Source: Planctomycetaceae bacterium (GTDB taxonomy: Bacteria; Planctomycetota; Planctomycetia; Pirellulales; Thermoguttaceae). From it: 6,523 bases of DNA. Position 1 is the first letter of the stretch. Every line of letters begins with the position of its first letter. The notes beneath the pieces are model-generated. The model had not been told where the DNA came from, searched no databases, and saw only the letters and a program-made list of their open reading frames with translations. Shown here one piece after another: positions 1 through 6,028 of this stretch. Location of the stretch: positions 1 to 6,523 of the forward strand of contig JAITST010000455.1 in NCBI GenBank assembly GCA_031287585.1, read 5' to 3'. The position numbers and the translations under genes were made by a program.

Positions 1-197
1 GGCGACGGTGGTGAACTTGATTGCGAATAACCAAAACGGAAACCGGATTGACGGTACGTTGTGTCGAAGACAGGAATCTTTACCCGACGAAAATCAAAGT
101 CGCCGATAAAGAATTCGCACAAGTCAACTTGGAACCGGACACGTTCCACGGTGAATGGAACTACACCATAAAAGCAAAAACTAAAAATATAAAGTGA
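1..197 (+). pseudogene. ISAzo13-family (Rhodopirellula-type DDE) transposase, C-terminal end, frameshifted
   Basis: The 3' end of a transposase gene enters from the left edge. Frame 2 reads ATVVNLIAN (positions 2-28). The family's continuation is then found in frame 3 as TKTETGLTVRC from position 30, leading through RNLYPTKIKVADKEF and VNLEPDTFHGEWNYTI to a TGA at 195-197. VVNLIAN-T, GLTVRC-D-N-YP, KV-D-E and FHGEWNYTI are the closing signature I recall for ISAzo13-family transposases, a DDE family frequent in planctomycetes. Joining the two frames requires skipping one base near 29, in the run AATAACC. This is either an inactivating insertion in a dead copy or, less likely, a frameshifting site. 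The catalytic DDE residues lie upstream of the window, so activity cannot be judged. The element's right end should lie just downstream, and the 200-225 repeat is the candidate. Confidence 0.8.
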
Positions 198-199
198 GT

Positions 200-225
200 G
201 AGTTATTGTTTGACGGATACTAAGT
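200..225 (+). repeat. 26-bp direct repeat, copy 1 (candidate IS right end)
   Basis: This 26-bp sequence begins GAGTTATTG and contains TTTGACGGATACTAAGT. It recurs at 370-395 with one mismatch (G to C at its ninth base). It starts 3 bp after the stop of the ISAzo13-type transposase remnant, where a right terminal repeat of that element would sit. A shorter inverted version, AAGTATCCGT, occurs at 291-300. The left end of the element is outside the window, so the terminal-repeat reading is an inference. Confidence 0.65.
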
Positions 226-369
226 TGGCGCACATATTCTGATTTGGCTTACAGCGGTCTGAATATTGCGGAGGAGATGTTCCGATGATAAGTATCCGTA
301 AAATAATAAAACGCTCTTGACATCGCAATAAATGGCGGAGTTTTCCGTCTATTTAAGAGTATGCTGGAC
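226..369. other. Non-coding spacer between the two direct repeats
   Basis: I see no coding sequence here. It contains a hairpin (329-355), an inverted partial copy of the flanking repeat (AAGTATCCGT at 291-300), and a TTGACA hexamer at 317-322 with no matching -10 element at a usual distance. It may be a leftover of an excised or deleted insertion sequence. Confidence 0.4.
329..355 (+). other. Hairpin-forming inverted repeat
   Basis: TAAAT-GGCGGA (329-339) pairs with TCCGTC (344-349) and ATTTA (351-355) around a GTTT loop. That gives 11 pairs with one G-U wobble and one bulged T at 350. It is followed by AAGAG (355-359), which could pair further out with CTCTT (314-318). It could be a transcription terminator or read-out barrier at an insertion-sequence end, but no long T run follows, so the role is uncertain. 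Confidence 0.4.
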
Positions 370-395
370 GAGTTATTCTTTGACGGATACTAAGT
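370..395 (+). repeat. 26-bp direct repeat, copy 2
   Basis: Second copy of the 200-225 repeat, identical except for one base and offset by 170 bp. Homology to the IS5-type transposase remnant begins directly after it, so this copy marks a junction at about 395/396. One reading is that an element with this terminus inserted into the IS5 transposase gene, removing or displacing its 5' part. The sequences flanking the two copies are otherwise unrelated, which argues against a simple tandem duplication. Confidence 0.65.
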
Positions 396-629
396 GAGAA
401 GGGTTCCCGGAATCGTCCGTTGACGGAGGGGTAGAAGGCGAATAATCGTTTGAAGAGTAAGGTGCGTTGCCGGATAGAACATGTTTTTGGAGAACAAAAG
501 ATGCGAATGAAAGAGGAGACATTGCGAAGTATCGGATTTGCGAAGGCGAAGTTTTGGATAGGCATGAGGAACTTGAGCAGCAATATAAACCGGTATTTGA
601 GTTTGAAAAAGTTGGGCAGAGTAAATTAG
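396..629 (+). pseudogene. IS5-family transposase, C-terminal remnant with in-frame stop
   Basis: Frame 3 reads EKGSRNRPLTEG, then a TAG at 432-434, then KANNRLKSKVRCRIEHVFGE and RSIGFAKAKFWIGMRNLSSN, ending NINRYLSLKKLGRVN with TAG at 627-629. The sequence K-R-x-PLTE-x-QK-x-N-x-KS-x-R-x-RIEHVFG followed by R-IG-A-A-IG-RNL-N--RY-L is the C-terminal end of IS5-group DDE transposases; the Glu of IEHVFG is the family's last catalytic acid. Only about 77 codons remain, against the usual 300 or so, with no N-terminal part and no start. The TAG replaces what is normally Q or E before K. This is therefore a dead fragment, cut off on its left side at the 370-395 repeat. Whether a right terminal repeat persists after 629 is unclear. 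Confidence 0.82.
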
Positions 630-856
630 AGCGGAGATGCCCTGCGCTGACGGCGAAAATCAGTCGTAAGGATGGAGAAAAATAAAACACCTGCACCGCA
701 ATGTTGAAGAACAATTCAAGCCTATCGAGTTTTTTTTATTGGGGAAGGGTTGTTAGAGGTTGCCTTCGGTTATGGATTCGGCAGGGAATGCGTTACCGAA
801 AGATACCGTTATCCAATCGAGTAACGGCAAATCAGTTATGACAACCGTTAATACAA
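630..856. other. Intergenic region without recognisable gene
   Basis: No coding sequence is supported. The first part may be the non-coding 3' end of the IS5-type element. There is an 8-9-nt T run at 730-738 without a stem before it. Two short inverted repeats follow: TTCGGT/ACCGAA (765-770 and 795-800) and CCGTTA/TAACGG (806-811 and 822-827, perfect with a 10-nt loop). None is strong enough for a functional call. Confidence 0.4.
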
Positions 857-966
857 TAGACTTGTTCGGAAACTAAAACGAGTCGTTGGAATTGTTGGAA
901 AATACGGGACATTTTACTTAACCAAAACGCCTATTTTTTTTATTCTCACGTATCCGAACAAGTCTA
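857..966. mobile_element. MITE-like unit with 14-bp terminal inverted repeats
   Basis: TAGACTTGTTCGGA (857-870) and TCCGAACAAGTCTA (953-966) are perfect inverse complements separated by 82 bp. The pairing continues after one mismatch (AAC against GTA on the other side). If the outer TA on each side is a target duplication, the element is GACTTGTTCGG...CCGAACAAGTC, 106 bp, at a TA target. Small size, no coding capacity, sharp matching ends and a possible TA duplication are what a miniature inverted-repeat transposable element should show. TA targets are usual for IS630/Tc1-mariner elements, while ends of this general look also occur in IS5 relatives, so the parent family is open. An alternative is a long-range hairpin with a T-run (933-941) inside it. 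Confidence 0.5.
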
Positions 967-1050
967 ATAAAAGACCTAAATCATCCTGAAATCATTAGTT
1001 TGATTAGTGGAACGAAATAACGGAAGAGCATTTATAAAAACCACAATTTT
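967..1050. repeat. Short AATCAT/ATTAG repeats in AT-rich spacer
   Basis: AAATCAT occurs at 978-984 and 989-995, and ATTAG at 994-998 and 1003-1007, forming a small degenerate repeat cluster. Similar AATCATCCTGAAATC-like strings are scattered between genes in many genomes. No gene or regulatory site can be supported here. Confidence 0.3.
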
Positions 1051-1147
1051 AACCGCAGAGTTCGCAGAGAAACGCAGAGATTTTTTTTGAAAATCTTTTG
1101 TAATGATTTATAATAGAATAAGTTACAAAAAAATACTCCTCCGCGTT
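1051..1147. repeat. CGCAGAG-type intergenic repeat with an inverted outer arm
   Basis: The left part (1051-1079) has three spaced copies of CGCAGAG: AACCGCAGAG, TTCGCAGAG and AAACGCAGAG. At 1139-1147, CTCCGCGTT is the inverse complement of AACGCAGAG (1071-1079) with one mismatch. Between them lies a perfect 8-bp inner inverted repeat, TTTTGTAA (1096-1103) and TTACAAAA (1123-1130). The whole unit is a nested imperfect palindrome of about 97 bp. Repeats with this A-C-GCAGAG periodicity are common between genes in many environmental bacteria and have no settled function. It probably forms a folded RNA or DNA structure; mobility is unproven. Confidence 0.55.
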
Positions 1148-1390
1148 AAAAAAGAGTTTTTAGAGATTCCAATTGGGCAAGGACAGTGATATTGTAATGT
1201 AGACAAAATACGCAATTTCTACCAATTCTAACGGTTGTGCTGAGTACGCAGCGTAAAAATGTAGCAGATATTCCGATTCTATCAATTGTACGGTTATTCC
1301 TGATTCGATACAACCAAAACGATTATTCCGGTTATAACGATTAAAACAGAATTTAACCACGAAGTCGCCTAGTACACAATTTACCTCAAT
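1148..1390. promoter_or_regulatory. Upstream region of the porin gene, no clear promoter or RBS
   Basis: I see no Shine-Dalgarno sequence before the ATG at 1391 (upstream bases TTTACCTCAAT). A TATAAC at 1333-1338 could be a -10 element but lacks a matched -35. The stretch 1268-1345 has loosely repeated units: ATTCC three times, CGGTTAT twice, and AACGATTA at 1318-1325 and 1336-1343. Any promoter for the porin gene should be here, but the sequence does not show it unambiguously. Confidence 0.3.
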
Positions 1391-3178
1391 ATGCTGAACC
1401 ACATTCAACGACTTTGCGTAATTATTACATTGCTTTTACCGTTTTGCAATGTGTTCACGTTCGCACAAACCAGTGCGTCTCCGTTGACACCGCGTGGTAC
1501 GCACAAAATCTGTGTACCGGAAATTGATGTTTCGGTCGTGCCGCTGTTACCGCTGCTTAGCGAGAGTATTGGCGAAAATGTCAGCGGTGATGTTGTATCA
1601 AACGACGACGAATCGGACTCTGGTTCTGTTTTCACTTTAACACCGCGTCGTGCCATTCCTGAATCAGGTGAACCTGTAACGTCTGTCCCCGAAAACATCT
1701 TCATCGTGCAGAAAACGGAAAACGTACCAGAAAACGTAATCGTTCTGCAGCCCGCAGCACCGTTACCGAACGCGGTATTTGAAGTTCAAGCGAGTCCATT
1801 TGAACAACCCGCTACGCAACTTACGGCACAGCCAGTCGTACTACAACCAATTGTACAACAGCCCTTACCCGTACCGCAGCCAGCCGCCTCACCAACCGTT
1901 GTACGACAGCCGAATCAAACTCTTGAATCAAACTATGTCGAATCACAGTTGTTAGCCATAAGACAAGAACTCGAATCGCTAAAACACGAAACATACGCAA
2001 TTCGTAACAACACTTTCAGCCAGCCGTCGAGCAACCCGAATATGCCGAAGTGGTCGGCGTGGTTTTTCGTTGACTCGGTAAATGTCGCCGACCAGAGCGG
2101 TTCGAGTCCCGAAGTTGACGGTACGATACCGAATATGTTCGGTGTGAGCAATGCGGCGATTTCGATGTGGGGTAACTATCGTAACACGTTTGACTACTGC
2201 TTTGAAATCGTGTACCGTCCGAACGCCAACGACGACATCAACCTCGAAGACCTCTGGTTCACGTTGCCCGAACTACCGTTACTCGGTCAGTTGAAGTTCG
2301 GCTCAATGCCAGTCGAGAGCGGTTTCAGTACGTTCCAAAAAGAAAAGTTCGCAACGTTAATGGGAAGCCCAGGTCAGTCGAAAGCGTTTCAGGCGGCACA
2401 GTGTCTCGGTGCGAAATCCGTTCACCACTCGCCGAACAAACGTTTGCGTCTATCGTTAGGAATCTATGCCGCGAGCGTTCCCGAAACACGTTACTTAACG
2501 CAAACGAATCCGAATCAAGGTCTAGTGGTAAATTCGCGTCTGACATACGTTCCGGTTTACAGAACCGACTCACGGCGATTGCTGCATCTCGGTGTCAACT
2601 ATATCTACACCGACCCAAGCAACCACATCTCAACGTTACAAATCAAACCGGGCGCGTTTGGTACACTCAAAATCAAAAGCCCGTTACAGTTCAGTACGTT
2701 GACTTCCGCGTGTAACAAAATAGGGACGGAGTTCATCTGGCAACACGAATCGCTAGGCATAGCGTCGGAGGTGTTCGTGAATCATTATAGCGGAATGAAC
2801 AATGACCGCGACCGCACAGCGTTCGGGATGTACATAGAAGGACGTTGGTTCATAACAGGCGGCAATCACGCTTACAATCTGGAAGACGCAACCCAAGATG
2901 CCCCAAGAATCCAAAACCGTCATCTCGGCGGATTAGAACTGGTAACACAATGGGCATACACAGACCTAACAAAATGGAAAGACCAAGACAGTACGGGTAT
3001 TAACGGGTATGAAACAATCGCTGGCAAACAAAACGACATAACAGTAGGTCTGAACTGGTACTGGACATCAAACGTACATTGGACACTGGAATACGTCCAT
3101 TCGCGAAGGAATTTATACAGGAAATCAAGTCCGGCGGTAACAGACATAGTAGCCGCAAGTTTTAGAGTGAATTTCTGA
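1391..3178 (+). CDS. Outer-membrane porin, phosphate-selective O/P-like, with Pro/Gln-rich N-terminal extension
   Basis: The predicted product is 595 residues. Residues 1-26 look like a signal peptide (hydrophobic core VIITLLLPF, likely cleavage after FAQ or nearby). Residues 27-175 are low-complexity: an acidic patch (NDDESDSGS, 70-79), a duplicated VPEN-x-[FI]IV-Q unit (99-107 and 112-120), then a Pro/Gln/Val-rich stretch (133-175). Residues 180-206 form a short predicted coiled coil (SQLLAIRQELESLKHE). From about 217 to the end the alternation of aromatic and polar residues is that of a beta-barrel, and the last residue is Phe, as in outer-membrane proteins. Segments such as LKFGSMPVESGF (301-312), YIEGRWFITGG (481-491), GGLELVTQWAYTDL (513-526) and TVGLNWYWTSNVHW (551-564) resemble conserved strands of the Porin_O_P (OprP) family. 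The expected role is diffusion of small solutes, phosphate or other anions in the studied members, but specificity cannot be read here. The ATG was chosen because the signal peptide starts directly at it. No SD is present. Confidence is high for an outer-membrane barrel and moderate for the exact family. Confidence 0.78.
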   Translation: MLNHIQRLCVIITLLLPFCNVFTFAQTSASPLTPRGTHKICVPEIDVSVVPLLPLLSESIGENVSGDVVSNDDESDSGSVFTLTPRRAIPESGEPVTSVPENIFIVQKTENVPENVIVLQPAAPLPNAVFEVQASPFEQPATQLTAQPVVLQPIVQQPLPVPQPAASPTVVRQPNQTLESNYVESQLLAIRQELESLKHETYAIRNNTFSQPSSNPNMPKWSAWFFVDSVNVADQSGSSPEVDGTIPNMFGVSNAAISMWGNYRNTFDYCFEIVYRPNANDDINLEDLWFTLPELPLLGQLKFGSMPVESGFSTFQKEKFATLMGSPGQSKAFQAAQCLGAKSVHHSPNKRLRLSLGIYAASVPETRYLTQTNPNQGLVVNSRLTYVPVYRTDSRRLLHLGVNYIYTDPSNHISTLQIKPGAFGTLKIKSPLQFSTLTSACNKIGTEFIWQHESLGIASEVFVNHYSGMNNDRDRTAFGMYIEGRWFITGGNHAYNLEDATQDAPRIQNRHLGGLELVTQWAYTDLTKWKDQDSTGINGYETIAGKQNDITVGLNWYWTSNVHWTLEYVHSRRNLYRKSSPAVTDIVAASFRVNF

Positions 3179-3195
3179 AAACAATCCCCCCGCTC

Positions 3196-3223
3196 TTGAT
3201 AAAATTATAACCCGTGCTATAAT
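3196..3223 (+). promoter_or_regulatory. Sigma70-type promoter with extended -10 for the haem protein gene
   Basis: TTGATA (3196-3201, five of six matches to TTGACA) and TATAAT (3218-3223, perfect) are separated by 16 bp. The TGC just before the -10 makes it an extended -10 element. Transcription would start near 3230, giving a leader of about 48 nt before the ATG at 3278. It begins 18 bp after the porin stop codon, so the downstream gene can be expressed independently of the porin. Confidence 0.68.
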
Positions 3224-3225
3224 TT
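3202..3225. promoter_or_regulatory. Perfect 8-bp dyad overlapping the promoter
   Basis: AAATTATA (3202-3209) and TATAATTT (3218-3225) are perfect inverse complements around ACCCGTGC. The right arm contains the whole -10 hexamer and the left arm fills the promoter spacer. It may be an operator for a dimeric regulator. Since TTTCTTTCTT follows the right arm, it could instead, or also, act as a weak A-T-stem terminator for the porin gene. The sequence alone does not decide, and symmetry could also arise by chance in an AT-rich promoter. Confidence 0.4.
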
Positions 3226-3236
3226 CTTTCTTGTGG

Positions 3237-3277
3237 ACTTCACTTCCCCTCTATCAACCACTAACAACACTACAACT
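3237..3277 (+). promoter_or_regulatory. G-free, SD-less 5' leader
   Basis: From 3237 to the ATG at 3278 the + strand contains no G at all; it is made of C, A and T with CAAC/ACAAC strings. Such an RNA cannot form a G-C stem or carry a Shine-Dalgarno sequence. Translation is therefore probably started on an unstructured leader, as is common for planctomycete and Bacteroidetes genes lacking SD. Confidence 0.55.
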
Positions 3278-6028
3278 ATGAAAACTCTATTCAAACTTTT
3301 TGTACTCACTTCGCTTGTCGTGTCCTCTGCGTTTGCGGCTGATGATGTTTTGTTGACTTCGGATGATTTTGTTGCTGATGCCGGTAACTATGTGCCGCTT
3401 GATTCTCGTTGGGGTGAACTCGGCGTGTTTCACGGCAATAAGGGAAAATTGGTTGGTAGGTTTACCGTCGCTACCGGCGGCGAGTACAATCTTCAAGCCC
3501 TTTATGCGTCCGACGAAAAGCGTCCTTGCACTATCACAGTCGCCCGCGCTTACGGCAAGAGTGACGAACAGACCAACGTCTTCGCAACACAGACTGGCGG
3601 ATTTCTCGCCAAAGATTTGAAGTGGGAATCCGCTCCAAAAACGTTCAAACTTGAAGCAGGTGATTACACAATGACAATAGCGTTTGAACGCTCTATGCCG
3701 CACTTTCGCGGTTTCCGTATTACCACCGATAACGCTGTGCCTGCCGCCGACATCTTCCTCACTCTTATCGCCGAAAAAAAACGTATCGCAGAACAACGTT
3801 TTTGCGAAGAGAATGCACAAAAATCTGCCGCAACCCGTTCCCGTCTCCAAAAATTTTTACCCGACACCGAGTACATTGTCTTCATCAAACGCGCAACATT
3901 TCAATCGTCGCACTACTACACCGACTTCATTGACGGTGCAAGAATCTTCGGCGCGGAACTCTGTTTGTTATCACTCCGCGACGGCAGCGTTAAAAATCTT
4001 GTACCATCGTTACGCGGCGGTCTCATCGGACGCTGTAACCTTTCATTCGACGGAAAAAAAATCATCTTCGATTACAAACGTCAACTTGGCGAAGGTTTTC
4101 GTATTTGGGAAGTCGGCGTTGACGGCACCGGTTTGCGTCAACTGACTTTTCCGCCGGATGACGAAGAACAGCGGATTGCCAAATACCGGATGGACAAACA
4201 TAATGCTGTCAGTCAAATCTGGGCGGGATACAAAGGAATCGGTGCCGGACTTTATGCCCACCACACCGACGATTTTCATCCGGCTTATTTACCAGACGGC
4301 GGTTTTGTTTTTACTTCGACACGCTGCGAACACGGCATCTTGTGCGATGGTCCTGATGTTTTGACGGCTTCGGTTTTGTACCGTTCCGACAAAGACGGCA
4401 AGAAACTCGAAAAATTATCAGACAACTCCGTATCAGAATCCTGCCCGACGGTAATGGAAGACGGTCGTGTGCTTTACACCCGTTGGGAATATGTTGACAA
4501 CGGTTCGGTAACGAACAAAGGGCTTTGGTCAATCAATCCCGACGGAACGGCATCGTCCGAAATCTACGGTGCGAATATCGCGTATCCGTCGGTCTTCAAT
4601 ACCGCCCGTCAGATACCCGGACAACCGACGAAGTTTGTCTGTATCGGCGCACCGCACATGCCAGTCGGTGTCGGCACGATTTTGTTAGTAGATACACGCG
4701 TCAACCGTCGAACAGTTGACGGCGTTCATTATGTTACACCGGAAGTTGACCAACAACATCAATCGCGTTGGCAACGTCCGCAAACGAACCAACCGTTCAC
4801 TCGTTTGTACGAACCGGAGCAGGTCTCTAAACTCACAATTCAAACGGACAAGTCACGCGACGGCGGCGGAAATACCGATGCGGGACCTTTGTTTATGGAT
4901 CCGTTTCCGCTCGACGAACATAATTTCATCGCGTCGTTCAACCCTGATAAAAAGTGGAATGACGTGAGCGGCTACGGGCTTTACTATATCAACGACAGCG
5001 GCGAACGCGAGTTGTTGTATCGCGATAACGAAATGTCGGCGTGGTGTCCGATTCCTGTTCGCGCGGCGAAACTGCCGGGAATGCCGACGGTTGCGCGTGA
5101 TACGCAGTTGGCGGAGGAAGGACTCGCGCGGCTGGTCGTGCTGGATGTTTACGCCGGAATGGACAACGTCAAACGCGGCACGGTCAAATATCTGCGGATT
5201 AACGAACACGTGCCGCGACCTTGGTCGGCGCGGCGTTATTGGAGCGGTGATGAATTTGACCAGCAACACTCGGCTATCTCGAAGAACGCCGCGCTCGGCT
5301 TGCGGGTGCAGCACGGAATCGTGCCGGTTGAGGCGGACGGCTCGGCGAATTTCGTTGTGCCGGCGGACAAGAACATTTTCATACAGGCACTCGACGAAAA
5401 ATTTCGTGAAGTGCAGCGTGAGCGAACGTTTGTGAACTACCGACCGGGCGAAATACGTTCGTGCGTAGGTTGTCATGAACAAGCGGCGGAAGCACCGATT
5501 CGGGGGTCAAGAACGTCAATGCCATTAGCGATGCAGCGTCAGTATGACCGCCCCGCTGCTCAACCCGGTGAGCAAACGGGGGCGAGACCGATTTCGTACT
5601 TTGAAGACGTGCAGCCGATTTGGGATAAACATTGTATGAGTTGTCACAACGACGAAAAGGCGGATGGCAAAATCAATCTAGCCGCGACGTTGACAACGCA
5701 TTTCAATCGTTCCTACGAAACCCTGATGGACTGGAACGCCGCTCCAGTCATCCGCGAAAACCACCCGAAGGCGGGCAACAATCACTACCTGCCGCCTTAC
5801 ACGTTAGGAGCAAACGCGAGTAAACTGGTAAGTCTGCTGGAGAAGGGACATTACGACGCGAAGTTGTCGCGGGAAGAGTGGATACGGCTAACAACGTGGC
5901 TAGACGCGAACGGTCAATACTACGGTACGTATTTTGGTAAGAAGAATATAAAGTACAAAGGAGAAAAAGATTTTCGTCCAACACCAACGTTTCAGGAAAC
6001 GCAAACACTGATACCGCCGATGGAGTAA
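3278..6028 (+). CDS. Exported HzsA-related dihaem cytochrome c / beta-propeller protein
   Basis: The ATG at 3278 gives 916 residues starting with a textbook signal peptide (MKTLFKLFVLTSLVVSSAFA, cleavage before ADD). A GTG at 3233 would put 15 unneeded residues ahead of it, upstream in the G-free leader. Residues 25-155 form a beta-rich region with carbohydrate-binding-like character (GEYNLQALYAS, FKLEAGDYTMTIAFE, FRGFRIT). After a helical linker (155-195), residues 200-560 carry PD40/WD40-like propeller strands: LSFDGKKIIFDY at 255-266, HPAYLPDGGFVFTSTR at 334-349 and CPTVMEDGRVLYTRWE at 389-404. Haem motif 1 is CVGCH (729-733), after PGEIRS; motif 2 is CMSCH (786-790), after FEDVQPIWDKH. 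The tail has EEWIRLTTWLDANGQYYG. This order matches proteins annotated as related to hydrazine synthase alpha (HzsA), widespread in non-anammox planctomycetes. In HzsA a Tyr four residues after the first CXXCH His binds the active-site haem; here that residue is Ala737. Hydrazine synthesis is thus unlikely. Both haems need periplasmic maturation. The substrate is unknown; an electron-transfer or small-molecule redox role is inferred. Confidence 0.85.
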   Translation: MKTLFKLFVLTSLVVSSAFAADDVLLTSDDFVADAGNYVPLDSRWGELGVFHGNKGKLVGRFTVATGGEYNLQALYASDEKRPCTITVARAYGKSDEQTNVFATQTGGFLAKDLKWESAPKTFKLEAGDYTMTIAFERSMPHFRGFRITTDNAVPAADIFLTLIAEKKRIAEQRFCEENAQKSAATRSRLQKFLPDTEYIVFIKRATFQSSHYYTDFIDGARIFGAELCLLSLRDGSVKNLVPSLRGGLIGRCNLSFDGKKIIFDYKRQLGEGFRIWEVGVDGTGLRQLTFPPDDEEQRIAKYRMDKHNAVSQIWAGYKGIGAGLYAHHTDDFHPAYLPDGGFVFTSTRCEHGILCDGPDVLTASVLYRSDKDGKKLEKLSDNSVSESCPTVMEDGRVLYTRWEYVDNGSVTNKGLWSINPDGTASSEIYGANIAYPSVFNTARQIPGQPTKFVCIGAPHMPVGVGTILLVDTRVNRRTVDGVHYVTPEVDQQHQSRWQRPQTNQPFTRLYEPEQVSKLTIQTDKSRDGGGNTDAGPLFMDPFPLDEHNFIASFNPDKKWNDVSGYGLYYINDSGERELLYRDNEMSAWCPIPVRAAKLPGMPTVARDTQLAEEGLARLVVLDVYAGMDNVKRGTVKYLRINEHVPRPWSARRYWSGDEFDQQHSAISKNAALGLRVQHGIVPVEADGSANFVVPADKNIFIQALDEKFREVQRERTFVNYRPGEIRSCVGCHEQAAEAPIRGSRTSMPLAMQRQYDRPAAQPGEQTGARPISYFEDVQPIWDKHCMSCHNDEKADGKINLAATLTTHFNRSYETLMDWNAAPVIRENHPKAGNNHYLPPYTLGANASKLVSLLEKGHYDAKLSREEWIRLTTWLDANGQYYGTYFGKKNIKYKGEKDFRPTPTFQETQTLIPPME

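Noticed and set aside
467..685. 72-codon + strand open frame
   Set aside because: It is an out-of-frame reading of the IS5-type transposase remnant. The family motifs (RIEHVFGE, IGMRNL) are in a different frame ending at 629.
1051..1080. CRISPR-like array
   Set aside because: The CGCAGAG units are only 7 bases, spaced by 2-3 bases, with no spacer-sized unique sequences.
1160..1408. 82-codon - strand open frame upstream of the porin
   Set aside because: No recognisable motif; aromatic and Ile-rich composition as expected from AT-rich spacer, and it overlaps the porin start. It could be a remnant, but nothing supports it.
3233..3277. GTG at 3233 as start of the haem protein
   Set aside because: It would add 15 Ser/Thr/Asn-rich residues in front of a complete signal peptide, and it would lie only about 3 nt after the expected transcription start.
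3287..3888. Several - strand open frames opposite the start of the haem-protein gene
   Set aside because: Antisense shadows of a clearly coding frame with a signal peptide; no start signals or family motifs.
4853..5482. 209-residue open frame on the - strand
   Set aside because: It lies wholly inside the haem-protein gene, opposite its best conserved part. The product is Arg/His-rich in the way antisense frames of a GC-richer gene are, and shows no family motifs.
3278..6028. True hydrazine synthase (anammox) reading
   Set aside because: The position of the Tyr ligand is Ala, no HzsB/HzsC-like gene is adjacent, and HzsA-related proteins are widespread in planctomycetes without anammox.
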